DNA of 64,000 bases from Devosia nitrariae (GTDB taxonomy: Bacteria > Pseudomonadota > Alphaproteobacteria > Rhizobiales > Devosiaceae): positions 1 to 64,000 of the forward strand of contig NZ_BSNS01000003.1 in NCBI RefSeq assembly GCF_030160115.1, in the 5' to 3' direction. Positions 54,484-64,000 of the stretch are shown piece by piece; positions within the stretch are counted from its first letter, which is position 1, and each line of letters starts with the position of its first letter. Under the pieces are notes generated by a model that worked only from the letters and a program-made list of their open reading frames with translations, did not search any database and was not told the DNA's origin. The position numbers and the translations under genes were made by a program.

Positions 54484-55122
54484 ATGAAAACAACTGTTGC
54501 CGAGATTTTGAGAGAATATGGACCCTTTGCGGGGGCCAAGAATGTGGCTGGCGTCACCTTCGACGGCCAGCGCGTCTGGTTCGCCTCGGGGGATAAGCTC
54601 AACGCACTTGACCCCGAGACTGGGGAGACGGTGCGTTCGATCGATGTCGCCGCGCATGCGGGGACGGCCTTTGACGGACAGCACCTCTATCAGATCGCCG
54701 AGGACCGCATCGACAAAATCGATCCGCAGACCGGCCAGGTGCTTGCCACGATCCCGGCACCGGGCGGTGGCGGCGATTCCGGACTTGCCTGGGCAGAAGG
54801 GTCGCTCTGGGTGGGACAGTATCGAGACCGCAAGATCCACCAGGTCGATCCCGAGACCGGGGCGGTCCTGCGCACCATCGAGTCCAATCGGTTCGTTACC
54901 GGAGTGACCTGGGTCGACGGCGAACTCTGGCACGCCACCTCCTCGGGAGACGGTCAGGGAGAGGTCCGGCGGATCAATGACGAAACCGGAGAGGTCCTGG
55001 AGCGACTCGAGATGCCGTATGGCGTGTCGGGGCTCGAATCCGACGGCGGTAACCGGTTCTTCTGCGGAGGCGGCGACAGCGGAAAGGTCAGCATCATACG
55101 GCGGCCGAAGCGGGCGGCATGA
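54484..55122 (+). CDS. Beta-propeller protein, glutamine cyclotransferase/Vgb-like
   Basis: 212 aa, no signal peptide. Five or so blade repeats such as GVTFDGQRVWFASGDKLNALDPETGE, DKIDPQTGQVLATIPAPG and HQVDPETGAVLRTIES, then RRINDETGEVLERLEMP. The repeats resemble glutamine cyclotransferase and streptogramin-lyase propellers, but it is short for either. GTGAGG before the ATG. Co-transcribed with the winged-helix regulator. Confidence 0.8.
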   Translation: MKTTVAEILREYGPFAGAKNVAGVTFDGQRVWFASGDKLNALDPETGETVRSIDVAAHAGTAFDGQHLYQIAEDRIDKIDPQTGQVLATIPAPGGGGDSGLAWAEGSLWVGQYRDRKIHQVDPETGAVLRTIESNRFVTGVTWVDGELWHATSSGDGQGEVRRINDETGEVLERLEMPYGVSGLESDGGNRFFCGGGDSGKVSIIRRPKRAA

Positions 55123-55175
55123 TGGCGGGTGCGCGATGGCACCACGGAGTCGGTGTCAGTTGCAAACCCCGGTAT

Positions 55176-55730
55176 TTATTCTGCCTTCTTGCCTTCCTCC
55201 TGCGCTCTCTTGAGATCCTCATCCGAAAGCATGCGCTGGTCCGGATCGGTGGTATCGCCGCCATTGGGGGTAAAGCGGAGCTTTTCCATATAGGGCGTCG
55301 GCTTCTTGCGCCGATAGTCAGCGAACTCCTTGGCGTAGTATTGGCGCGCCTCCTCGACGGTTTTGGCGCCGATGACGATGTCGTGCATCAGGTTGAGCGC
55401 CAGAAAGTTCGCCTGCTCGTCATGGCAACGCGCCGAAACCTCACCCGCGGTCCGTTCCACGATGACGCTGCCGTCGAAGGCGGCGAGATCTGAGAACTTT
55501 TCGGGCGGCACATGATAGTCGATGAAGGATTCGACCGAGTCGCTGTGGGGCGCCGGAAAGTTGTGGTTGAAGAAGGTCTTGCTCGCAACGATCCGCTTCC
55601 ATGGACCGGCCTCGTGCCAGATGAATTGGCTTTCGCTCACCTCGTCCGGTTCGCCATAGGTATCGAGCACTAGTTTGGCCGCCTCCCGCGATTCCTGCGG
55701 CCAGGTTTTCATGACGTCTGCAGCAGCCAT
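55176..55730 (-). CDS. Conserved hypothetical protein
   Basis: 184 aa, soluble, acidic, with WHEAGPWKRIVASKTFFNHNFPAPHSD and a charged C-terminus (DQRMLSDEDLKRAQEEGKKAE). I believe similar proteins exist in Hyphomicrobiales but know no function. Start ATG 55730 is fixed by a strong AGGAGG upstream. It is followed on the same transcript side by nothing and preceded by a small gene 26 bp upstream. Confidence 0.75.
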   Translation of the reverse strand: MAAADVMKTWPQESREAAKLVLDTYGEPDEVSESQFIWHEAGPWKRIVASKTFFNHNFPAPHSDSVESFIDYHVPPEKFSDLAAFDGSVIVERTAGEVSARCHDEQANFLALNLMHDIVIGAKTVEEARQYYAKEFADYRRKKPTPYMEKLRFTPNGGDTTDPDQRMLSDEDLKRAQEEGKKAE

Positions 55731-55756
55731 TTTCACCTCCTTTTGTGAGCAGAGGC

Positions 55757-55981
55757 CTATTCGGAGCCGCGCTCGGAGGCCTTGATCTCTTCTTCGACCT
55801 CCTTCTTGAGGCGAGCCCGCGGGTCGTCGGCCAGCTGCTTGCGCACACGTTCGACGTGCGCATCGTCAACATCGGGCGTACGGGAGCTGTCGTCGGGCAG
55901 GCCCGGCGCCGTCTGGGCGATCGACTCGTCGACCGGCCTGTCGTTGGCGCCGGTGCTGATCTTGGATTTTCTCGTGGACAT
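55757..55981 (-). CDS. Small hydrophilic hypothetical protein
   Basis: 74 aa, highly charged and probably disordered, with VERVRKQLADDPRARLKKEVEEE in its second half. GGAGAG before ATG 55981. It lies 26 bp upstream of the 184-aa gene on the same strand and is probably co-transcribed. No family known to me. Confidence 0.65.
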   Translation of the reverse strand: MSTRKSKISTGANDRPVDESIAQTAPGLPDDSSRTPDVDDAHVERVRKQLADDPRARLKKEVEEEIKASERGSE

Positions 55982-56165
55982 GGCATCTCTCCGGTTTCCC
56001 GTTTCTAGCCCAACCGGGAAGACGGTTCGGGGTTGCACAATCTGATCTAAGCCAAGCGATGATCGGCATCGTGCGAGAGCCATATCGGCGCCGACCTCGC
56101 CTTCAATTTCCTTCCTTCAACGGCCGTAGAATCCGCCGGTGGCTTGACTCGGGTGGCGCCGGTAT

Positions 56166-56205
56166 GGTTTATGACACCGATGTCATGACATCGGTGTCAT
56201 AAACC
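56166..56205. promoter_or_regulatory. Double LacI operator, perfect 40-bp palindrome
   Basis: Arms of 20 bp with no spacer, symmetric about 56185/56186. It is made of two complete LacI-type sites, TGACACCGATGTCA (56172-56185) and TGACATCGGTGTCA (56186-56199); both obey the TGnnAnCGnTnnCA consensus and they abut, 14 bp centre to centre. It lies 46 bp before the lacI-type gene that heads the sugar operon, so autoregulation of the whole operon is likely. Confidence 0.88.
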
Positions 56206-56250
56206 GCTGCGGCATCCGGCCGACGAGACGGCCGACCAAGGGAGGTTCGG

Positions 56251-57333
56251 GTGGCCACGATCTACGATGTCGCCAAGGCGGCAGGCGTATCGCCGAAAAC
56301 CGTCAGCCGCGTGCTCAATGGAGATGCGCCGGTCAACGAGAAGACCCGCGCGGCGGTGCACGCCGCCATAGGCCAGCTCAACTACGTACCGTCGAGCGCG
56401 GCGCGCACCATGCGCTCGCAGCGTTCGGGGCTGGTCGGCATGATCACCGGCGCCATCTCGACCTCGCCGCATTTCGAGCCCACGGGCCTGCCGGAAATCT
56501 ACCTGGTGCAGGGCGCCCAGCGGGTCTTTGCCGAACATAACCTGACGCTCTTGATCGCCGATACGGGCGGCCATGCCGAACGCGTGCCGGATCTCTTGCA
56601 CACCTTCCTCGAGCATCGCGTCGAGGGCATCCTCTATGTGGCCGAATATCACCAGGAAGTGCACCTGCCCGGGAATCTCCGCGGGCGGCACATGGTGCTG
56701 GTCAACTGCTTCGATGCGGTCGGTACGCCGTGCGTTTTACCCGACGACGAGGGCGGCCAGTTCGCCGTGGTCGACGGGCTCATCGGCAAGGGTCACACCC
56801 GCATCGGATTTCTGACCTTGCCCGAGCGGCAGGCTGCGCGCCCCCACCGCACCGAGGGCTACCGCAAGGCGCTGGCCAAGCATGGCATTGCCTTCGACGA
56901 GGATCTGGTCATCGCCGGCGCCATCAGCGATGTGGCGCACGAGTACGACCTGCTCTGGGACGCCCTCGACCGGCTCCTGCGCATTCCCGACCCGCCGACT
57001 GTCATCTGCTGCGCCAACGATAAGATGGCTATGCGCGTCTATGGGCTCCTGCGTGAGCGCGGGCTCGAAATCCCCAAGGACATCTGCCTGGTCGGTTACG
57101 ACGACTACCGCATGATCAGCGAGCACATGCATCCGCCGCTCTCGAGCGTCGACCTGCCTTATGGGGCGATGGGCGCGCGGGCGGCGGCGAAGCTGATCCG
57201 CCTGATCTCAGGCACGAGCAAACCGAACGAGCCGAGCCGGGAACTGGTCTCGGGTCCGGTCGCCTGGCGCGAAAGCGTCAGGCCGCGTGACCGTGTGGTC
57301 ACGCCATTCCAAACATGGAGGAGAGAAACGTGA
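56251..57333 (+). CDS. LacI family transcriptional regulator
   Basis: 360 aa. N-terminal helix-turn-helix and hinge (IYDVAKAAGVSPKTVSRVLNG, YVPSSAARTMRS), then a periplasmic-binding-type sensor domain (CCANDKMAMRVYG, GYDDYRMISEHMHPPLSSV). Start is GTG 56251 with GGAGG upstream. First gene of the sugar operon, so it most likely represses itself and the importer through the palindrome just upstream. Confidence 0.93.
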   Translation: MATIYDVAKAAGVSPKTVSRVLNGDAPVNEKTRAAVHAAIGQLNYVPSSAARTMRSQRSGLVGMITGAISTSPHFEPTGLPEIYLVQGAQRVFAEHNLTLLIADTGGHAERVPDLLHTFLEHRVEGILYVAEYHQEVHLPGNLRGRHMVLVNCFDAVGTPCVLPDDEGGQFAVVDGLIGKGHTRIGFLTLPERQAARPHRTEGYRKALAKHGIAFDEDLVIAGAISDVAHEYDLLWDALDRLLRIPDPPTVICCANDKMAMRVYGLLRERGLEIPKDICLVGYDDYRMISEHMHPPLSSVDLPYGAMGARAAAKLIRLISGTSKPNEPSRELVSGPVAWRESVRPRDRVVTPFQTWRRET

Positions 57334-58598
57334 AGACCCTGAAAACCCTTGCGGGGGCCCTGGCCCTCACCACCGCGCTCTCGGGCGCCGCCTTTGCCCA
57401 GACGGAGCTGAGCATGTGGTACCATGGTGCCGGCAGCACCGTGGAACGCGAGTTGATCAACCAGATCATCAGCGATTTCAACGCCTCGCAAAGCGACTGG
57501 ACGGTCGTGCTGCAGGAGTTTCCGCAGATCGCCTATAACGATTCCGTCGTCGCCGCGGCCGTCGCCGGGAACCTCCCCGACATCATCGACGTCGACGGTC
57601 CGGTGATGCCCAACTGGGCGTGGGCCGGCTACATGCAGCCGCTGCAACTCTCGGAAGGCGCCCTCGACGGGTTCCTTCCCGGCGCAATCGGCGAGTGGGA
57701 CGGCGAAGTCTATTCGGTCGGCCTCTGGGATGCGGCGGTTGCGATGTATGCGCGCAAGTCCGTGCTCGAGGAGAACGGCATCCGCATCCCGACGCTCGAG
57801 GAGCCGTGGACCAAGGACGAGTTCGACGAAATTCTCGAGACGCTGCAGGCGACTGGAGATTTCGAATACGCGCTCAATCTCGGCATGGCCGACCAGGGCG
57901 AATGGTATCCCTACGCCTTCAGCCCATTCCTGCAGAGCTTTGGCGGCGACATCGTCGACCGCTCGACCTACCTCACCGCCGAAGGTGTGCTCAACGGGGA
58001 CGAGGCCATCGAGTTCGGCGAGTGGTGGCAGAGCCTCTTCGAGCGTGACCTGGTACCTGGCACCAGCCAGGACATGGCCGACCACCAGACCGGCTTCATC
58101 GACGGCGACTACGCGCTGCAGTGGAACGGCAACTGGGTCGCCGTGCAGGCGCTCGAAGCGCTGGGCGACGACGTCCTGTTCCTTCCCGCGCCCGATTTCG
58201 GCAACGGTCCCAAGATCGGCGCCGCCTCCTGGCAGTTCGGTGTCTCGGCGACCAGCGAACATCCGGACGGGGCGAGCGCCTTCATCGAGTTTGCCCTTCA
58301 GCCCGAATACCTGGCGGCCTTCTCGGACGGCATCGGCCTGATCCCGGCAACGGCGGAAGCGGCCGCCATGACCGAGAATTACGCACCCGGCGGACCTCTC
58401 GAAGTGTTCTACGGGTTGAGCGAAGCCCAGGCGACGCTGCGGCCGGTGACTCCGGGCTATGTGTTTGCAGCGCTCGAGTTCCGCAAGGCGCTCTCGGATA
58501 TTGCGAACGGCGCCGACGTTGCAGATGCGCTCGATGCGGCGGTCGATGCGATCGATGCCGATATCGAAAGCAACAACGGCTACGGCTTCGAGGAGTAG
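57330..58598 (+). CDS. Carbohydrate ABC substrate-binding protein (family 1)
   Basis: 422-aa periplasmic binding protein with signal peptide (MKTLKTLAGALALTTALSGAAFAQ). SMWYHGAGSTVERELINQII, GNLPDIIDVDGPVMPNWA and a Trp-rich middle (WNGNWVAVQAL) fit sugar binding. The GTG 57330 start overlaps the lacI stop (GTGA) and follows GGAGGAG. It delivers its sugar to the permease pair encoded beyond the inverted repeat. Confidence 0.92.
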   Translation: MKTLKTLAGALALTTALSGAAFAQTELSMWYHGAGSTVERELINQIISDFNASQSDWTVVLQEFPQIAYNDSVVAAAVAGNLPDIIDVDGPVMPNWAWAGYMQPLQLSEGALDGFLPGAIGEWDGEVYSVGLWDAAVAMYARKSVLEENGIRIPTLEEPWTKDEFDEILETLQATGDFEYALNLGMADQGEWYPYAFSPFLQSFGGDIVDRSTYLTAEGVLNGDEAIEFGEWWQSLFERDLVPGTSQDMADHQTGFIDGDYALQWNGNWVAVQALEALGDDVLFLPAPDFGNGPKIGAASWQFGVSATSEHPDGASAFIEFALQPEYLAAFSDGIGLIPATAEAAAMTENYAPGGPLEVFYGLSEAQATLRPVTPGYVFAALEFRKALSDIANGADVADALDAAVDAIDADIESNNGYGFEE

Positions 58599-58627
58599 TC
58601 GGAGCGATCGCCACGAGGTCGGCTGGG

Positions 58628-58745
58628 CACCCCCCTCCCGGCCTCCCCCACAAGGGGGGAGGTGCCACATTGTGCTTGTGGCACCATCCCGCGAACTCAC
58701 CGGACCGGCACCTCCCCCCTTTTGGGGGAGGCCGGGAGGGGGGTG
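58628..58745. repeat. Long inverted repeat between binding-protein and permease genes
   Basis: Two 39-nt arms (58628-58666 and 58707-58745) are inverted copies differing at one base, separated by 40 nt. Each arm starts CACCCCCCTCCCGGCC on its strand and contains its own hairpin (CCTCCCCC with GGGGGAGG). The layout resembles REP/MITE-like extragenic palindromes. Position between gene 2 and gene 3 of the operon would allow it to protect the binding-protein mRNA, as REP sequences do between malE and malF. Confidence 0.85.
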
Positions 58746-58774
58746 ATCGCAATGAAACGCAAGGCGCCAGTGGG

Positions 58775-59869
58775 ATGGACACCATGACTCCCAAGACCGC
58801 AAAATCGCTGCAGAACCATCCCACAGCGGGGTGGCTGATGATGGCGCCCGCAATCATCCTGCTCACGCTCTTCCTCATCGGGCCGTTCCTCTTGGCCTTC
58901 GGCTTCTCGTTCACCAACCAGCGGCTGATCTCGCCCAACCCGACGCAAATCGTCGGCCTGCGCAATTTCGAGCAAATGCTGGGCGTCGGCGTGCTGACGC
59001 TCGAGCCCGAGCGCGACAATAGCGGCGCGGTCGTGCGCGATGACGAGGGGCGGCCGGAATATCCGCGGGTGCGTACCTTCACGCGCAACAATCCCGATTA
59101 TCCACACCTCGAGGGCATGCGCGAATGGTTCGGCTGGAGCTGGGGCGACAACCAGGTCGTGGTGCTGGCGCGTGATCTCGTCTTCATGAAGGCGCTGACC
59201 AACACGCTGATGTTCGTGGCCGTGGTTGCCCCCGTGCAGGCGGGCCTCGCCCTCCTCCTCGCGCTGATGATCAATCAGAAGCTCAGGGGCATAAACATCT
59301 TCCGCACGGTGTATTTCATGCCGGTGGTGGTTTCGATCGTGGTCGTCTCGCTGCTCTGGCGCTTCATCTATGACGGACGCAACGGGCTCCTCAACAACCT
59401 CCTCAGCTTCATCAGCTTCGGCCAGTTCCGGCCGGTCGACTGGCTCGGGGAGCCCTCGACGGCGCTTTGGGCGATCCTCGCCATGTCGGTGTGGCAGGGG
59501 GTGGGCTTCCACATGGTCATCTGGCTTTCGGGTCTGCAGACCATACCCGTCGCGCTCTATGAGGCCGCCGATATCGAAGGGGCGACGCCGTGGCAGAAGT
59601 TTCGCTTCGTCACCTGGCCGGGGCTGCGAAACACGGCGGTCCTCATCCTCGTCGTCATCACCATGCAAGCCTTCTCGCTCTTTGCCCAGGTCGACGTCAT
59701 GACCCAGGGCGGGCCGCTCGACTCCACCCAGTCACTGGTCTTCCAGGCCGTGCAACGCGGCTACGAGCAACAGAATATCGCCGGAGGATCGGCCATATCT
59801 GTGCTCCTCTTTCTTCTGGTGCTGGCGATCTCGATCACCCAGCGATACCTCACACGGGAGCGCAACTGA
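58775..59869 (+). CDS. Sugar ABC transporter permease (MalF-like)
   Basis: 364-aa inner-membrane permease. After the first hydrophobic segment there is an about 100-residue periplasmic stretch (with EPERDNSGAVVRDDEGRPEY) longer than in most short MalF-type proteins. The EAA loop is YEAADIEGATPWQKFRFVTWPGL. ATG 58775 is chosen since the frame upstream crosses the inverted repeat. Stop overlaps the next start (TGATG). Confidence 0.92.
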   Translation: MDTMTPKTAKSLQNHPTAGWLMMAPAIILLTLFLIGPFLLAFGFSFTNQRLISPNPTQIVGLRNFEQMLGVGVLTLEPERDNSGAVVRDDEGRPEYPRVRTFTRNNPDYPHLEGMREWFGWSWGDNQVVVLARDLVFMKALTNTLMFVAVVAPVQAGLALLLALMINQKLRGINIFRTVYFMPVVVSIVVVSLLWRFIYDGRNGLLNNLLSFISFGQFRPVDWLGEPSTALWAILAMSVWQGVGFHMVIWLSGLQTIPVALYEAADIEGATPWQKFRFVTWPGLRNTAVLILVVITMQAFSLFAQVDVMTQGGPLDSTQSLVFQAVQRGYEQQNIAGGSAISVLLFLLVLAISITQRYLTRERN

Positions 59870-60747
59870 TGGCCACCGTTGCCGAACCCAACAAGAACCT
59901 GAAGACGGGCCTCAAATACCTGCTGCTGGTGCTGGTGGCGCTGGTCTTCCTCTTCCCCATGGTCTTCATGGTCGTCTCCTCGCTGAAGCCCGACTTGCAG
60001 CTTCTGCGCGACACGTCCTCGATCGCGGCGTTCCTGCCGGTCGGCGACATCTCGCTCGACAATTACTTCGCCGCGTTCCGGCGCGCACCGATCGGGCTCT
60101 TCGTCTTCAACTCGGTGTTCGTCACCGGCCTTACCGTCATCGGCTCGCTCTTTCTCTGCTCGCTGGCCGGCTTTGCTTTCGCCTTCCTCGAGTTCCGCGG
60201 CAAGAACCTGGTGCTCTCGATCGTCATCGCGACGCTGATCGTGCCGTTCGAGACGATAGCGGTGCCGATGCTGATGGTGGTCAATACTCTGCCTTTTGTT
60301 GGGCCGAACGGCCTGCAATGGGGCTGGCTCAACACCTACCACGTGCAGATCGTGCCGTTCCTTGCCGATGCGCTGACCATCTTCCTCTTCGTCCAGTATT
60401 TCCGCGACCTGCCGAAGGAACTGATCGAGGCGGCGCGGCTCGACGGAGCGACCTGGTTCCAGGTCTACGCGATGGTGATCATGCCGATCGCCGGCCCGGT
60501 GATCGCGACCGCTGCCATCCTCAAGTTCCTTGCCATGTACAACCAGTATCTCTGGCCGCTGATGGTCACCCAGTCCGAGCAGTTCCGGCCGGTGATGGTG
60601 GGCCTGCAGTACTTCTTCCAGCTCAACACAGCCTGGGGCGAGGTTATGGCCTATCTCTCGCTGATCACCCTGCCGGTGCTCGCCTTCTACCTGTTCCTGC
60701 AAAGGGCCTTCATCGCCTCGATCGCTTCGACGGGCATCAAGGGCTGA
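59869..60747 (+). CDS. Sugar ABC transporter permease (MalG-like)
   Basis: 292 aa, six hydrophobic segments, EAA loop IEAARLDGATWFQVYAMVIMPIAGP. Begins at ATG 59869 within the stop of the MalF-like gene. Works with it as a heterodimer channel. Confidence 0.93.
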   Translation: MATVAEPNKNLKTGLKYLLLVLVALVFLFPMVFMVVSSLKPDLQLLRDTSSIAAFLPVGDISLDNYFAAFRRAPIGLFVFNSVFVTGLTVIGSLFLCSLAGFAFAFLEFRGKNLVLSIVIATLIVPFETIAVPMLMVVNTLPFVGPNGLQWGWLNTYHVQIVPFLADALTIFLFVQYFRDLPKELIEAARLDGATWFQVYAMVIMPIAGPVIATAAILKFLAMYNQYLWPLMVTQSEQFRPVMVGLQYFFQLNTAWGEVMAYLSLITLPVLAFYLFLQRAFIASIASTGIKG

Positions 60748-60782
60748 TCCTTCTGACCAACGACTGAGAAAGTTCGACGAAA

Positions 60783-61781
60783 TTGGCACTCTCCATTCCC
60801 GACAAGTGGATCTGGGACTTCTGGCTGACGCGCGACGGCGAGGACTGGCACATCTATTTCCTGCAGGCCGACAAGAACCTGGGGGATCCAGACCTGCGCC
60901 ACCGCAACGTCACCCAGGGCCATGCGATCTCGCGGGACCTCAGCAACTGGACGCACCTGGGCACCTGCCTTACCCCTTCGACGGGGCCGGCGTGGGACGA
61001 CTGGACAACCTGGACGGGTTCGGTCGTCAGGGACGAGACCGGCCTCTGGCACCTCTTCTATACGGGGACCAGGCATGGCGAGGAGCAGGGCCTCAAGCAG
61101 CGCATCGGCCACGCGACATCGCGCGACGGCCACAGCTGGCAGCGCGTGGGCGACGGGCTGGCACTCGACATCTCCGGCCCCAACTACGAGGACTACGCTC
61201 CCGGCCACTGGCACGACCGCGCCTTCCGCGATCCCTGGGTCATCCGCGATCCCAAGAGCGACGGCTGGCTTATGTTCATGACGGCGCGCGCGCCCGGCAT
61301 CGCCGAGCCCAATGCCGCCGGCACCATCGGCCTTGCCACCTCGCCCGACCTCTACACCTGGACCCTGCAGCCGCCGGTCTATCGCGGTGGCATGTTCGGG
61401 CAGATGGAGGTGCCGCAGGTCTTCCAGTATCGCGGCAGGTGGTACTGCCTGTTCTGTACGGCCGCCGGGCACTGGTCGGAGGCCTACAAGGCCTTCAACC
61501 CACAGAGCCCCGTGACCGGCAGCCATTATCTGATGGCCGACAGTCCGCGCGGGCCCTGGAGCGTGGCGCCGGGGCCATTCCTCGAAGGGCACATGCCGTG
61601 CCGCCGCTATGCCGGCAAGATCGTCGAGAAGGACGGGGAGCTCTGGGCGATGGGCTTCATTCATACCACACCCGATGCCGATTTCGTGGGCGAGGTCAGT
61701 GATCCGATCCCGGTTTCGGTCGACGAGAACGGGCTGCTCACGGCCCATCCCGAGCGGATGGCGCCGGGCGCCAGGATATAG
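60783..61781 (+). CDS. Cytoplasmic GH32/68-like glycosidase (beta-fructosidase fold)
   Basis: 332 aa, no signal peptide. Five-bladed-propeller glycosidase of the sucrose-active type: candidate nucleophile Asp12 (WIWDFWL), stabiliser Asp150 in FRDPWV, and acid/base Glu209 (GQMEVPQVF). It would hydrolyse a fructoside or related sugar after import, but the first motif departs from the WMNDPNG of GH32, so GH43-like or unassigned specificity is possible. Start TTG 60783; no ATG is near and the ribosome site is weak. Confidence 0.8.
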   Translation: MALSIPDKWIWDFWLTRDGEDWHIYFLQADKNLGDPDLRHRNVTQGHAISRDLSNWTHLGTCLTPSTGPAWDDWTTWTGSVVRDETGLWHLFYTGTRHGEEQGLKQRIGHATSRDGHSWQRVGDGLALDISGPNYEDYAPGHWHDRAFRDPWVIRDPKSDGWLMFMTARAPGIAEPNAAGTIGLATSPDLYTWTLQPPVYRGGMFGQMEVPQVFQYRGRWYCLFCTAAGHWSEAYKAFNPQSPVTGSHYLMADSPRGPWSVAPGPFLEGHMPCRRYAGKIVEKDGELWAMGFIHTTPDADFVGEVSDPIPVSVDENGLLTAHPERMAPGARI

Positions 61782-61789
61782 GAGGAGAA

Positions 61790-62866
61790 ATGGCGGGACT
61801 GGAGTTCAAAGGCGTTCACAAGAGCTACGGCAAGGTCGACGTCATCAAAGGCGTTGACCTCTCGATCGCCCATGGTGAGTTCGTGGTTTTCGTCGGACCC
61901 TCAGGCTGCGGGAAATCGACGCTCTTGCGCATGGTCGCGGGGCTCGAGGACATCACGGCGGGCGAGCTCACCATTGGCGAGCGGGTGGTCAACCAGGTGC
62001 AGCCGCGAGACCGCGGCGTCGCCATGGTCTTCCAGTCCTACGCGCTTTATCCGCATATGAGCGTCTACGACAATGTCGGCTTTGGCCTGCGGCTCAAGAA
62101 GACGCCCAAGGATATTCGCGACCAGAAGATCCGCGAGGCGGCGCGCATCCTGCAGATGGAGCACCTGCTCGACCGCAAGCCCGCCCAGCTCTCCGGCGGC
62201 CAGCGCCAGCGCGTCGCCATCGGGCGGGCGATCGTGCGGCAGCCGGAGGTCTTCCTCTTCGATGAGCCGCTCTCCAATCTCGACGCGGCGCTGCGCATGG
62301 ACATGCGCATGGAGATCTCGAAGCTCCACCAGGAGCTGGGTGCCACCATGATCTATGTCACCCACGACCAGGTCGAAGCCATGACGCTCGCCGACAAGAT
62401 CGTGGTGCTCAATGCCGGCGTCGTGCAGCAGGTCGGCTCACCGCTCGAGCTCTATCACCACCCGGAAAACCTTTTCGTTGCCGGGTTCATCGGCTCGCCG
62501 AAGATGAACTTCCTCAAGGTCACGGCGGAGAAAACCGATGCCGGGCTGACCATCGCCGGCGCCGATCTCGAAGAGACCACGATCGCAGCCTCCGGATCGC
62601 AGGTGAGCACAGGAGACAGGATCACTCTCGGCCTGCGGCCGCACGACTTCATCGAAAGCGCCGACGGGCGGCTGCGTGGCGTGGTCGAGCTCGTCGAGCG
62701 GCTGGGCAATGAGACGATCGTCAACGTGCGGCTCGCCGGCGGCACGCAGGTCATTGCCGCGCTCGACGGCGACAGCCACCTGGAGGTCGGGCACGAGGCG
62801 CGCTTCGGCTTCGCGCCGGAGAAGCTTCACCTGTTCGACGCCGACGGGCAGACCATCGCGCGCTAA
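61790..62866 (+). CDS. Sugar ABC transporter ATPase (MalK/UgpC-like)
   Basis: 358 aa. Walker [11 protein letters not shown]-loop [12 protein letters not shown], signature [15 protein letters not shown], Walker [12 protein letters not shown], switch VTHDQVEAM and a C-terminal TOBE/MalK regulatory region (LGLRPHDF). GGAGGAG before the ATG. Last gene of the LacI operon and energiser of its permeases; it converges with another MalK-type gene after 15 bp. Confidence 0.94.
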   Translation: MAGLEFKGVHKSYGKVDVIKGVDLSIAHGEFVVFVGPSGCGKSTLLRMVAGLEDITAGELTIGERVVNQVQPRDRGVAMVFQSYALYPHMSVYDNVGFGLRLKKTPKDIRDQKIREAARILQMEHLLDRKPAQLSGGQRQRVAIGRAIVRQPEVFLFDEPLSNLDAALRMDMRMEISKLHQELGATMIYVTHDQVEAMTLADKIVVLNAGVVQQVGSPLELYHHPENLFVAGFIGSPKMNFLKVTAEKTDAGLTIAGADLEETTIAASGSQVSTGDRITLGLRPHDFIESADGRLRGVVELVERLGNETIVNVRLAGGTQVIAALDGDSHLEVGHEARFGFAPEKLHLFDADGQTIAR

Positions 62867-62881
62867 GTTCTATCGGCGTCT

Positions 62882-63967
<1,086 letters not shown>

Positions 63968-64000
63968 GATGTCTTACCGCGGCCTTACGCCGCGTCCTGT

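Noticed and set aside
57159..58853. A 564-codon minus-strand frame across the LacI and sugar-binding-protein genes
   Set aside because: Antisense shadow of two clear genes; its end lies in the inverted repeat.

Overview
The window is high-GC DNA packed with ABC importers, AraC/LysR/GntR/LacI regulators and short operons. This style fits an alphaproteobacterium of the order Hyphomicrobiales; a Devosia-like genus is my guess from gene content, not something shown. I see no rRNA, tRNA, CRISPR array or intact transposase. The window is almost all accessory metabolism, with several broken genes and a relic of a conjugative element.

Layout. 0-16.5 kb: a DsbA-NhaA fusion antiporter; an ileS tail fragment; NAD-type 6-phosphogluconate dehydrogenase; a frameshifted metallo-hydrolase; two glutathione transferases with an SDR; orphan OsmF; a uracil-DNA glycosylase; a quinone-reductase-like enzyme, an MFS exporter and an AraC regulator; a relic zone with a GNAT, a trbI tail and an AbiE-type toxin-antitoxin pair whose toxin is cut short; an AhpD-like protein, SirB1 and a VPGUxT-type thioredoxin-like protein. 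16.5-22.3 kb: azoreductase, AhpD-like and nitroreductase genes next to a second AraC regulator; DUF309; gene remnants. 22.3-28.9 kb: an ABC importer operon (one permease frameshifted) led by an enolase-superfamily enzyme and divergent from a LysR gene. 29.0-34.8 kb: a dipeptide-type ABC operon ending in DUF1684.

35.5-47.4 kb is the most interesting block. A NitT/TauT-type ABC importer, a tandem EthD-like protein with a GntR regulator, a DUF1185/amidase/binding-protein operon, and a TauE/aldehyde dehydrogenase/FAD monooxygenase/enamidase operon all appear to be controlled by one GntR operator. The nine-base core GTCATACAA is present in all three intergenic regions that start these four transcription units. 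The enzyme set suggests opening of an N-heteroaromatic ring to an enamide, enamide hydrolysis to a semialdehyde and ammonia, and oxidation to an acid. This is inference; the substrate is unknown.

48-56 kb: a decayed persulfide-dioxygenase-like gene, phosphoketolase overlapping acetate kinase (a xylulose-5-phosphate to acetate plus ATP route), thioredoxin 2, a TPR/winged-helix regulator with a beta-propeller protein, and small hypothetical genes. 56-64 kb: a LacI-controlled sugar operon (LacI, binding protein, two permeases, a cytoplasmic GH32/68-like glycosidase, MalK-type ATPase). It is headed by a perfect 40-bp palindrome made of two abutting LacI operators and carries a long inverted repeat between the binding-protein and permease genes. 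A second MalK-type ATPase gene converges on it at the right edge.
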